Below, piece by piece: positions 42,301 through 50,737 of a stretch of 64,000 nt of DNA (within the stretch, counting starts at the first letter, position 1; every line of letters starts with the position of its first letter). The DNA lies in NCBI RefSeq assembly GCF_000317065.1, contig NC_019701.1:3358001-3422000 (forward strand), read 5' to 3'. The DNA comes from Pseudanabaena sp. PCC 7367. Lineage in GTDB: Bacteria > Cyanobacteriota > Cyanobacteriia > Pseudanabaenales > Pseudanabaenaceae. The notes beneath the pieces were generated by a model. The model did no database searches. It saw only the letters and a program-made list of their open reading frames with translations, and was not told the origin of the DNA. The position numbers and the translations under genes were made by a program.

Positions 42301-43891
42301 GAGTATCCAGACCAACCCCATTGGCTAGCCTGCCATTGCGAGTGGGATAGTTGGCCAGGATCAGCGCAACCTTACGATCGCCCACCGCTGTTTTGCGCAG
42401 TTTCAACCAATTGGCCGCTAGATCAGTTACAAATTCAACCCGATCGCGGACAGGCTCATAGACCACCACATTAGTTTCTAATTTTTGATTAGTGGGCAAG
42501 GCGGTTTTAAAGGAGATCGCCCTGGTAATGATCCGGCCATCCACTTCCGGCAAAACTACATTCATGGCCAGATCGCGGGGGGTAAGGCCGATGCTCTGGG
42601 TTTGCCATTGTTCTTTGCTGCAACCCGCCAAAATTACTTGCAGAATCGGCACATTCAACGATCGCCAGATCGCTCCTTTGTCTGGTTCGGATTGGTCTAG
42701 CTCAAAATTTACTTGCCGATCGAGCTTATTGGGTTTGATCAACGAAAAGCTGGTGGTGTTAAGCAAAATATCGATCGCTTTTCCCTCAGATTGGTTGGAC
42801 TGCTGGGATTGATTCGATCGCTGGGATCGCTGGGATCGATGAGGTTGGCCTGATTCATGCGATTGCTCTAATTGCTCAGATTGATTGCCATTAAATTGAT
42901 TGCCATTAAAGTAATAATCCAGTTCGGCGGCCAGATGAGGATCTTGGAGCGAATAAATATAAACTGGCACTGGCTCGATTCGGCGTTGAATCAGGGCTGC
43001 ACAAAGAGCATTAATCGGCGCAAGATTACCGGCCAAATAATGGGCGCGATAGAACAAGATCCCGGCTCGGCCAATATATTTTTTCTGGTTCGGTTGAGAC
43101 TGAGTATGGCGATCGGATCGAAGAAATAACCGATCGGAGATTTGCTCAATAGATTCTTCAATTATTTGATTTTGATTCAGGCTAGAGGATAGTGATTGCG
43201 GTGATCCTGGCGATCGATCCAGCGCTGGATTTTGAGATTGATCCGCTGATAAATTCTGAACCTGTCCTTGAATTGAATTTGAATAGTTGTATAAACCAAT
43301 ATTAGCGATCGGCTGCGGCGATTCAGGTTGATAGTTTGTCCCTAAACAGGCATCACTGATGTAAAGTAACCCCGCCTTAATATTATCTACCCCACCATTG
43401 AGGAAATAGCGCCACGATCGCTCCGCAACTTGCAAACTCACATTAGAGTGATCGACTAGATCCAGATCAAATTGATTATCACCAGGCAAAACAATTAATT
43501 TTCGGGTAAGCTGCTCACTAGACTCCGAAGACTTCTGGCCATTCTTAAAATCAGAACCCTGGTTAGAATATTCCTCCACCCAAAGCTTACAGACCTCCAA
43601 CCCATAGGACCAATAACTACGCCCACCCAGCAATCGCAAAACCACCACCTGCGCTTGACTGAGTACATCATCAGCATAGGTATCGATCGTAAGTTCCTGC
43701 TGCAAATTGAGCAGGTTGGCAACCCGAAACTCTGGAAAGTTGTCTGGTAATTGCTCAGCCGCGATCGCCAGGGTTTGAATGTCAGTGTCGGCAGCGGTGA
43801 GGATCACGATCGGCGCGGGGCTTTGCTCAATGAAAATGACCCCTTCACGATCGGGCGACCACCCACCTGGGGTTGCGGCTAAACGATGCAT
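39314..43891 (-). CDS. cobN: Cobaltochelatase large subunit CobN, with low-complexity inserts
   Basis: This 1,525-residue protein matches CobN, the large subunit of the ATP-dependent chelatase that inserts cobalt into hydrogenobyrinate diamide in the aerobic cobalamin route. It opens [10 protein letters not shown] and contains [18 protein letters not shown] (671-688), [24 protein letters not shown] and [19 protein letters not shown]. CobN is usually near 1,250 residues. The excess sits in four Asn/Ser/Gln-rich inserts at about residues 205-270, 330-370, 788-848 and 970-1040. No CobS or CobT is adjacent; in cyanobacteria ChlI/ChlD may fill that role, and a chlI lies in this window. No cobalamin riboswitch was seen upstream. 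Confidence 0.9.
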   Translation of the reverse strand: [1525 protein letters not shown]

Positions 43892-44252
43892 TAATTAATT
43901 CACCTTAATAAATTCGCATAATAGAGATAAATTCACCCAGATCAGAGACTCAGATCGCTGACTAACTGAAGCTAAAAAACAATCGCCAGACCCTAAAATA
44001 TTAAAAAAACTCGACCTAGATTCCAGGAGTTAAATTATTTTTAGGGCGATCGGGTGGTTTTCAATCTTAATCGATCTGGATTAGAATCCAGTCAAATCGT
44101 CAAAAGTCGATCGCAGGAATGCGGTAATTTCATAGAGATCTAGACTTGGATTAGCATTGATCTATTGCGATCTAGTCGCTGACGATCAAAAATCATTTAC
44201 CAGCAAATACTAAACAAATACTAAAGTCAAAAAGTCAACAGGAAAAATATTT
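43892..44252. other. Divergent promoter region of cobN and tic20
   Basis: It is rich in GATCT/AGATC words (44082-44180). No gene and no recognisable cobalamin-riboswitch core was found. Confidence 0.4.
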
Positions 44253-44774
44253 ATGACTTGGCGTGGACGCTCAGGAGCACTCGATCGATTTTATAGTTGC
44301 TTATTATATATTTTGCCATTGGCAACCGCATCAGTTTTTGGCTTAGAGCATTTGTTCCGCCAGATTCCAGCTCTGATAATTCCCTATCTACCTTTTTTGT
44401 GGATAGAGCTAAATATTATGCGGTTTCCGCTCATACCTGGCAGCCTATTTCCATTGACTCTAGGGTTTGTAGTATTTTTTGTGATCTTTGCCACCGTGGT
44501 TCGTAATCAGCGATTGCTACATTTTATTCGTTTCAATGGTGGACAGGCACTTTTAATTGAGATCGCAGCTATTCTGGGTGGACTGCTACTTGGCCTTTTA
44601 AGAGCTACGATCGGCGTTTTTCCATTTTTTGGCTTCATTGATCAAACAATTTCCAGCATGATTTTGATTGGAGCCACTGCTGCGGTGGTCTATGCGATCG
44701 TCCAGGCAATTCGCGGTCGCTATGGTGAAATACCAATCATTTCCGATGCGGCCTACTATCTCACCAGGGTTTAA
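44253..44774 (+). CDS. Tic20-family membrane protein
   Basis: This 173-residue protein has four predicted membrane helices (about 16-32, 62-82, 97-118 and 128-150). It matches the Tic20/Ycf60 family: FYSCLLYILPLATASVFG, LGFVVFFVIFATVVRNQRLLHFIRFNGGQALLIEI and the closing IPIISDAAYYLTRV. In plastids Tic20 is a translocon channel; the role of the cyanobacterial homologues is unclear. It is monocistronic and reads towards cpcT. Confidence 0.88.
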   Translation: MTWRGRSGALDRFYSCLLYILPLATASVFGLEHLFRQIPALIIPYLPFLWIELNIMRFPLIPGSLFPLTLGFVVFFVIFATVVRNQRLLHFIRFNGGQALLIEIAAILGGLLLGLLRATIGVFPFFGFIDQTISSMILIGATAAVVYAIVQAIRGRYGEIPIISDAAYYLTRV

Positions 44775-44853
44775 ATAAAGGCTAATCAGAGCCAATTAGA
44801 TCCAAACAATAGTTATTGTCATAGAAGCAACTTTTTCGGTACGCTAGCATTTA

Positions 44854-44902
44854 GCATATTTGAATGCATATTTGAACGCATATTTTGAATGCATATTTGA
44901 AT
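44854..44902. repeat. Four tandem 12-13-bp units upstream of cpcT
   Basis: GCATATTTGAAT-type units occupy 44854-44865, 44866-44877 (last base C), 44878-44890 (one extra T) and 44891-44902. They end 15 bp before the cpcT start codon, so they fill the promoter or leader. Confidence 0.9.
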
Positions 44903-44917
44903 TAACAACAATCAAGC

Positions 44918-45526
44918 ATGACCGCAACCTTCACCCAAGCCGATATTCTGACCTTTGCCCAGTGGATGACTGGCGATTATAGTAACTGGGATCAAGCGAT
45001 CGCCAATCCGCCCCTGTTTGCGCACATCAGGGTTTGTATTCGTCCTCTGCCAAATCAGCTCTCCGATCATGGTATTTGGCTATATTCCGAGCAGGCCTAT
45101 GATTTTCAGATCGATCGCCCCTATCGGATCGCGGTCTTGCATTTGGTTTTGGCAGCCGATCGGATTGAGATTGAAAACCACAAACTTAATGACGAAGAGT
45201 CTTTCTATGGTGCAGCCCGGCAGCCGGAACGATTGGCGGCAATTACCGCAGCATCAGTGGTCAAACTACCTGGTTGCAATATCCTGGTCGATCGCACCCC
45301 CACCGGCTCATTCGTGGGCAAAATTGAGCCTGGCAAAAAATGCAATGTCCATCGCAAGAACCAGGATACCTATCTGGTGCATGAATTTGAATTAAACCAG
45401 ACTAATTTAACCACCCTCGATCGCGGCTATGATCCAGAAACCGATGAGCGAGTGTGGGGCACGATCGCTGGCCCCTTTGAGTTTGTCAAACAAGCTAGCT
45501 TTGCCGACGAGGTTAAGGCGATCTAA
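44918..45526 (+). CDS. cpcT: CpcT/CpeT-family phycobiliprotein lyase
   Basis: This 202-residue protein belongs to the T-type bilin lyases, calycin-like beta-barrels that attach phycocyanobilin to Cys-153/155 of phycocyanin or phycoerythrocyanin beta subunits. Signatures are LTFAQWMTGDYSNWDQAIANPPLFAHIRVCIRPLP, LYSEQAYDFQIDRPYRIAVLHL, LPGCNILVDRTPTGSFVGKIEPGKKC and a closing VWGTIAGPFEFVK. Whether it serves phycocyanin (CpcT) or phycoerythrin (CpeT) is inferred only; no phycobiliprotein genes are near. A tandem repeat sits directly before the start codon. Confidence 0.9.
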   Translation: MTATFTQADILTFAQWMTGDYSNWDQAIANPPLFAHIRVCIRPLPNQLSDHGIWLYSEQAYDFQIDRPYRIAVLHLVLAADRIEIENHKLNDEESFYGAARQPERLAAITAASVVKLPGCNILVDRTPTGSFVGKIEPGKKCNVHRKNQDTYLVHEFELNQTNLTTLDRGYDPETDERVWGTIAGPFEFVKQASFADEVKAI

Positions 45527-45660
45527 TCAAGTCGCTGACTCCCAGAGGCTTATGCATACTCAACATACAAGCCCTAAACCAACCTTTAACTAATTTAGCT
45601 AACGTAGCTGATATGGCTTAGCTCTTTAGCTCTATCCATGATTTATTAGCAGGTGTTGCC

Positions 45661-46938
45661 TTGAAAATCATCGTAATTGGCAGTGGTGGCAGAGAACATG
45701 CCCTGGCTTGGCAGTTTGCCCAATCGGCACAGGTAAAGCAAATTTTTTGTATTCCTGGGAATGCGGGCACGGCTACGATCGAGAAATGCCGCAATGTGGC
45801 CTTGAATCAGGATGATTTTGAAGGGATTTTACGGTTTGCCCAGGTGCAAGGAGTGCAGCTAACCGTAGTGGGGCCTGAAGCACCATTAGCTGATGGTGTG
45901 GTGGACTTTTTCCAGGCTGGCGAAATGCCCATCTTTGGCCCCACCAAGCAGGGTGCGCAAATTGAGGCAAGTAAGTCCTGGGCGAAGGATCTTATGGTTG
46001 AGGCGGGCATCCCCACGGCGGCCAGCGAGGTATTCACCGATCCGATCGCAGCTAGAGAATATGTCCAAGCCCAAGGCGTACCGATCGTAATTAAAGCAGA
46101 CGGATTGGCCAGTGGTAAGGGGGTGACCGTAGCAACCACGTTTGCGGAAGCCAACCAGGCGATCGATGAGGCCTTGGGTGGTAAGTTTGGTGATGCGGGT
46201 GAGACACTGCTGATCGAAGAATGCTTGCAAGGCCAGGAAGCTTCAGTCTTGGCGATCACCGACGGTAAAACAATTCGTGCCCTATTGCCTGCACAGGATC
46301 ATAAACGAATTGGCGTGGGGGATACGGGGCCGAATACAGGCGGCATGGGAGCCTATGCCCCTGCGCCGATCGTCACGCCAGAAATTCAGCGAAAGATTCA
46401 AACGCAAGTGCTGGAACCAGCGATCGCCGCTTTGCAGAAACGCAAAATTGATTATTGTGGCTGTTTGTATGCAGGACTGATGATTACGCCTGCGGGTGAA
46501 CCGAAGGTGATTGAGTTCAATTGTCGGTTTGGTGATCCGGAAACCCAGGTAATCTTGCCACTCTTGGAAACTCCATTGGCAGATCTAATGCTGGCCTGCA
46601 TTGAAAAAAGGCTGGAGCAAATGCCAGCGATCGAATGGAAAGATGGGGCGGCAGTGTGCGTGGTGCTTGCTTCGGGAGGTTATCCAGGTAAGTATGAAAC
46701 CGGAAAACCAATTACCGGCATTGGCAAAGCAAAAGAACATGGCGCGATCGTGTTTCATGCCGGGACAAAGCTGAAAACTTCGACCCTGGTCACTGCTGGG
46801 GGGCGGGTGCTGGGCGTAACTGCGATCGGTGAGAGTATCCAAGCGGCGATCGATAATGCCTATGTGTCATTGGCTTATATCAATTTTGAGGGGGCAACCT
46901 ACCGCCATGATATTGGCCATCGGGCGATTGCAAATTAG
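45661..46938 (+). CDS. purD: Phosphoribosylamine-glycine ligase
   Basis: The 425-residue GAR synthetase starts at TTG 45661, where MKIIVIGSGGREHALAW, the universal PurD N-terminus, begins. The ATP-grasp domain follows with SKSWAKDLMVEAGIPTA, IKADGLASGKGVTVA and IEFNCRFGDPETQ (metal ligands). The length is normal. It catalyses the second step of purine synthesis. No other pur gene is adjacent. A weak inverted repeat TGCCTGG/CCAGGCA (46949-46955, 46979-46985) follows the stop without a T-run. Confidence 0.95.
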   Translation: MKIIVIGSGGREHALAWQFAQSAQVKQIFCIPGNAGTATIEKCRNVALNQDDFEGILRFAQVQGVQLTVVGPEAPLADGVVDFFQAGEMPIFGPTKQGAQIEASKSWAKDLMVEAGIPTAASEVFTDPIAAREYVQAQGVPIVIKADGLASGKGVTVATTFAEANQAIDEALGGKFGDAGETLLIEECLQGQEASVLAITDGKTIRALLPAQDHKRIGVGDTGPNTGGMGAYAPAPIVTPEIQRKIQTQVLEPAIAALQKRKIDYCGCLYAGLMITPAGEPKVIEFNCRFGDPETQVILPLLETPLADLMLACIEKRLEQMPAIEWKDGAAVCVVLASGGYPGKYETGKPITGIGKAKEHGAIVFHAGTKLKTSTLVTAGGRVLGVTAIGESIQAAIDNAYVSLAYINFEGATYRHDIGHRAIAN

Positions 46939-47003
46939 ACTTCTATTGTGCCTGGAATTATTATGTTTGGCAGTTAAACCAGGCAGGTTTGACTAACTTT
47001 GCG

Positions 47004-47408
47004 TTAAGAAATATCTTTTTTATGAGCAACATAATCACTAATTGAGAAATAGTGACCTTGAACTTGGCATATATGCAGGACGTTCTTTGCCATGTTGCGA
47101 ATTTCATGCCAGCCTGGATCAGAGAGCACTTCCTCTGGGATTGGAAATATAGGTGAATTATCGTAATATTCGTCTACCTTTTTCAACAAGTATTTGCCAG
47201 CTTGTTTCTGCTGATCATTAAGACCAATCTCTTCACTATCAAGGAATTCATCGAAATAGAAGTCCTCAAGCAAATTGAGCATGAGCTCATCAGGCGAAGA
47301 CATAACCCCTTCTAATTTTCCCAGCCAGGCTTTTTCTTGATATTCCTTACTGGCTATCTCCTCAATAGTTTGGTAAATATTTTTCTTCCACCTATGTACT
47401 GGCTTCAT
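47004..47408 (-). CDS. Hypothetical protein, 134 aa
   Basis: The soluble, acidic and largely helical protein has no membrane segment. It contains LMLNLLEDFYFDEFLDSEEIGLNDQQ and a C-terminal WHEIRNMAKNVLHICQ. I do not recognise the family. Base composition is lower in GC than the flanking housekeeping genes, and a coding fragment without a start lies just upstream (47528-47665). This suggests accessory DNA. The size and acidity resemble immunity-type proteins, but nothing specific supports that. Confidence 0.6.
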   Translation of the reverse strand: MKPVHRWKKNIYQTIEEIASKEYQEKAWLGKLEGVMSSPDELMLNLLEDFYFDEFLDSEEIGLNDQQKQAGKYLLKKVDEYYDNSPIFPIPEEVLSDPGWHEIRNMAKNVLHICQVQGHYFSISDYVAHKKDIS

Positions 47409-47798
47409 GATTTAATTTTTTATTTAGACATCTTTTGCTATCAGAAGAAAAAGCAAATATTAATGCTTGCTAAATATTATATTTAGACTCGATCGTCGAA
47501 CACATCTAATTAATTATTCTTACATTTCTAGATATAGGAATTGCTTGAACTGAGGAAGCTATTCAACCAATCGAGCACAATCTCATCTGCCAATTTATCC
47601 AGTATGCGAGCAACCTGCTCAAGCCGATCGTTATCATAAACAGATTGTGCTTGGAAGAGCTTAAATTATTTAGATAGTTTTGCAGATTGGTCGAAATCCA
47701 CTTGCTAAACTAGTTAATTAAACCAATCAATGTAACTTGATTTGGTTACCCCAAACATAAATAAGCTGAATAGACCGTCAGAGAATTTAAACCAAACC
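47409..47798. other. Intergenic region with a gene remnant
   Basis: It includes the pseudogene-like frame at 47528-47665 and the promoter of the HD phosphohydrolase. Confidence 0.4.
47528..47665 (-). pseudogene. Possible C-terminal gene remnant, 45 codons
   Basis: Between an in-frame stop (47668-47666) and TAG at 47530-47528 lies an open stretch reading FKLFQAQSVYDNDRLEQV and further on DEIVLDWLNSFL. The composition is protein-like (amphipathic helix), but there is no ATG or GTG start. It may be the tail of a lost gene on the same strand as the hypothetical protein downstream. Confidence 0.25.
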
Positions 47799-48677
47799 AT
47801 GTTAAACACCACCGAAATTTTGATCAATGCTTTTGTCGAAAAGCTCAAAGCTGGTTATCGTCGCACCTATGGCGGCTTAAAAACCAACTATGAAGATATT
47901 ATTGGTTGGGCAGGCAACATGGCCTTGGAAAATATTGCCAATAGCGATGCGCTTTATCATAATGTCGAGCATACAATCCTGGTAACCCTGGTGGGGCAAG
48001 AGATTCTGCGGGGCAAGCACATCCGCGAAGGGGGCATTTCACCGGAAGATTGGTTACACTACATTATTTCACTGGTTTGCCATGACATTGGCTATGTGAA
48101 GGGGGTATGTCGGCAGGATCGGGATGGTAAATATGCCACAGGTCTAGATGGCAGCCAGGTAGAGTTACCGCCCGGTGCTTCTGATGCGGGATTAACGCCC
48201 TATCATGTCGATCGCGCCAAGTTATTTGTGGCGGAACGGTTTGGTGGGCATGGCCTGATCCAGGCTGAAGTAATTTGCCATAACATCGAGCTAACTCGCT
48301 TTCCAGTGCCCAAAACGGGCGATCACCAGGATACGATCGCGCCACCTGGATTAGTGCGGGCTGCCGATCTGATTGGCCAACTCAGTGATCCACGCTACCT
48401 CAAAAAAATTGGTGCACTCTATTATGAGTTTGAAGAAACCGGTGTAAATAAGGCTTTGGGGTATAACAACCCTGGCGATCTGCGACGCAATTATCCCAAG
48501 TTCTATTGGACTAGTGTTTATCCCTATGTGAAGGATGCCCTCTATTACCTATCGCTGACCCAACAGGGGCAACAGGTGATCGCTCATCTCTATTCCAATG
48601 TGTTTGTGGTGGAGCATGAAAAACCGGATTTTGATGCCTCAATCAGGGCGATCCCAACCGCTGCTAATTATCAATAG
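47799..48677 (+). CDS. HD-domain metal-dependent phosphohydrolase
   Basis: The start is set at ATG 47799 (MLNTTEILINAF); TTG at 47742 would add 19 residues without family character. The 292-residue product has the HD pattern: YHNVEHT, then SLVCHDIGYVKGVCR with the His-Asp pair, then CHNIELTRFP and a later Asp in VRAADLIGQLSD. Such enzymes hydrolyse phosphoesters, often nucleotides or cyclic dinucleotides, using two metals. The substrate is unknown. A related conserved protein is common in cyanobacteria. Confidence 0.85.
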   Translation: MLNTTEILINAFVEKLKAGYRRTYGGLKTNYEDIIGWAGNMALENIANSDALYHNVEHTILVTLVGQEILRGKHIREGGISPEDWLHYIISLVCHDIGYVKGVCRQDRDGKYATGLDGSQVELPPGASDAGLTPYHVDRAKLFVAERFGGHGLIQAEVICHNIELTRFPVPKTGDHQDTIAPPGLVRAADLIGQLSDPRYLKKIGALYYEFEETGVNKALGYNNPGDLRRNYPKFYWTSVYPYVKDALYYLSLTQQGQQVIAHLYSNVFVVEHEKPDFDASIRAIPTAANYQ

Positions 48678-48762
48678 TTTTGGTCTGATTTGCATCTGAT
48701 CGCCATATCCTGCGTAACATTCATCACCGATCGATTGATAGCTAATAGTCTTATAGGAAAAA

Positions 48763-49875
48763 GTGAAACATATCCTCTATGTGCTGCCCTACCTGGAAAA
48801 GGCCGGAACCGAACGGCAAGCACTGAGTTTGATTAAGCATTTCCAACAATCGCAACAGGCAACCCTGCTCGCACCCGATGACACTGGCACAGAGCTATTT
48901 GCAGCGGCTGGCGTAAAACATTACAAATTCGATCGCCTGGAGCGTAATCTCTGGCAGGGTTTAACCAAATTTCGTCGCCACATTAAACAAATCCACCAGG
49001 AAAAACCGATCGATCTGGTGCATGTCCATGCCGCCCATGAATTGATGTTACTGGTGCGATTGTTTTTGCCCGGTGTGCCGATCGTGTTTACGGTGCATGG
49101 CTATCATGGCGATCAAGCCCAGGTGAGCTATTGGTTGGCCAGTAAGTTTATTAATTTATTTGCCGATCGCGCGATCGCGGTTTGCAAAGCGGATTTAGAG
49201 AACCTCTTGCAACTTAAAACTAATCCCCATAAGTTAAGCCTGATTCACAATGGCGTGGCTGAGCCGAAAGTTGATCCGATCGCTGCTCAAGCTTTAGCCA
49301 CGCAGTATGGTTTAGACCCTGAGCAACATTTAATTATTGGTACGGCGGCACGCCTTAATCCCGCTAAGGGTTTAGAGTTCTTGATCGCGGCCTTTGCCCA
49401 GTTGGCGCAAGAGCATGATCAATTGCGGTTGGCGATCGCTGGAGAGGGGTATTTAGAAGCTGAGCTGAAGCAAATGGCGATCGATCTGGGCGTGGGCGAT
49501 CGGGTGGTCTTTACTGGCTTTGTGGATAACTTAGCCGATCTGGTGAGTTTGTTTGATGTCTTTGCGCTGCCTTCCTTGCAAGAAGCTTTTAGCCTGGCGT
49601 TCCTGGAGGCGATGGCCTTGCAAAAGCCGATCGTGGGTACAAAGGTAGGTGGCATCCCCGAACAGGTGATCGATGGGCATAATGGTTTTGTGGTGGTTGC
49701 GGGTGATGCAGCAGCAGTGGCAGAAAAGTTGGCGATTTTAATTAATGATCCTCTGCTTAGAAAAGAATTTAGCCACAACAGCTATCAGCGTTATCAAACC
49801 AACTTCACCACGGAGATAATGATCGCAAAGACCGATCGGGTTTATGCAGATTTATTAGGAAACCCAGTTCGATGA
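48763..49875 (+). CDS. Glycosyltransferase family 4
   Basis: The start is GTG at 48763, with AGGAA seven bases upstream. The 370-residue GT-B enzyme has an N-terminal acceptor domain (VLPYLEKAGTERQALSLIKHF) and a C-terminal donor domain with IGTAARLNPAKGLEFLIAAF. The GT4 EX7E motif lies in PSLQEAFSLAFLEAMALQKPIVGTKVGGIPE (about 273-305). It probably transfers a sugar in cell-surface polysaccharide or glycolipid synthesis. It has no glycan gene neighbours. Confidence 0.9.
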   Translation: MKHILYVLPYLEKAGTERQALSLIKHFQQSQQATLLAPDDTGTELFAAAGVKHYKFDRLERNLWQGLTKFRRHIKQIHQEKPIDLVHVHAAHELMLLVRLFLPGVPIVFTVHGYHGDQAQVSYWLASKFINLFADRAIAVCKADLENLLQLKTNPHKLSLIHNGVAEPKVDPIAAQALATQYGLDPEQHLIIGTAARLNPAKGLEFLIAAFAQLAQEHDQLRLAIAGEGYLEAELKQMAIDLGVGDRVVFTGFVDNLADLVSLFDVFALPSLQEAFSLAFLEAMALQKPIVGTKVGGIPEQVIDGHNGFVVVAGDAAAVAEKLAILINDPLLRKEFSHNSYQRYQTNFTTEIMIAKTDRVYADLLGNPVR

Positions 49876-50090
49876 AAATTAAGCACTGAGACTCTTTGAG
49901 CTTAGATCATCACGTTTGCATTCACATTAAAGCGTCAATAAAAAAGAGCCAACCTATCCTCGACCTGAATCGTAGACGGGAAAAGCCCCTGATAATTAGT
50001 GAATTTATGAATTTGTGAATATGAAACCAAAACAGATTGAATTAAGGCAGTCTTATTCGCATTTATTCGTGCTTATTATGCTTGTTATGC

Positions 50091-50432
50091 TCAGCTCCAG
50101 CCATTATCAGCCTGTTGCAACACATAGGTGGCAATGTCTTCCATTTGTTGATCGCTCAGCTTTCGGAACGCTGGCATTGCGTTTTTGCCGTGACCAATTT
50201 GATAGACAATCTTTTCGATGGAATACATGCCATAGGTTTCCAGGGCATCCTTTTGCAAGGTTTTGTTTTTGATCACCAGGTTGCGCCCTTTGGCATGACA
50301 ACTGGCACAATTAACGCTGAATAGCTTCGCCCCATTAGCCGCATCAGCCGCATAGCTCGGCTGCACAAATACGATCGAACAGGTGAATAAACATATCAGC
50401 ACACCTAATGCGCTTAATAGTAACTTCCTCAA
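50091..50432 (-). CDS. petJ: Cytochrome c6
   Basis: The start is TTG at 50432, with a strong GGAGG six bases upstream. The 113-residue precursor has a signal peptide cut after A28 ([11 protein letters not shown]). The mature protein begins [21 protein letters not shown], with heme motif C42-A-S-C45-H46 and axial Met M86 (NAMPAF). It carries electrons from cytochrome b6f to photosystem I in the lumen as the copper-free alternative to plastocyanin. It is divergent from a BlaI-type repressor and M56 protease pair that matches the PetR/PetP copper switch, so copper repression is strongly suggested. Confidence 0.95.
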   Translation of the reverse strand: MRKLLLSALGVLICLFTCSIVFVQPSYAADAANGAKLFSVNCASCHAKGRNLVIKNKTLQKDALETYGMYSIEKIVYQIGHGKNAMPAFRKLSDQQMEDIATYVLQQADNGWS

Positions 50433-50737
50433 TTCAAGCCTCCTGATTTCTCTCTGCTAGATAGTGTGGTACAGCCGATCGCCCTATGTCAAAAGACCAG
50501 CCGTCAGACTTTGCAACTTGTTGATGGTTCCGTAGCTGCTGTTTGGTAGTGGCTTAGGAATGCTTAAGAACGCTTAAAAACTAAGCAAGAAAAGGCAGGC
50601 AAGAAAGGACAAATAAGAAAAGAGCAGATTAATTCGAGCAGCGCTACAATATGTCAATATGTCAAAGTAGATTGCTATTGATATCACGGCACTAGATTTT
50701 TTTTTGATTGTTTCTTTTTTGAGTCAAACCATAATTC
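50433..50737. promoter_or_regulatory. petJ-petR divergent control region with three TATGTCAA sites
   Basis: TATGTCAA occurs at 50485-50492, about 55 bp upstream of petJ, and twice in tandem at 50650-50657 and 50658-50665, about 75 bp upstream of petR. On the petJ strand the first copy reads TTGACATA, so it also resembles a -35 element. The sharing of one 8-mer between both promoters is seen; binding by PetR is inferred. Confidence 0.5.

Noticed and set aside
43892-44252. Possible cobalamin riboswitch before cobN
   Set aside because: No B12-box-like core or extended pairing was found in the upstream interval.
46949-46985. Inverted repeat TGCCTGG/CCAGGCA as a purD terminator
   Set aside because: The 23-nt loop and the lack of a following T-run make a rho-independent terminator unlikely.
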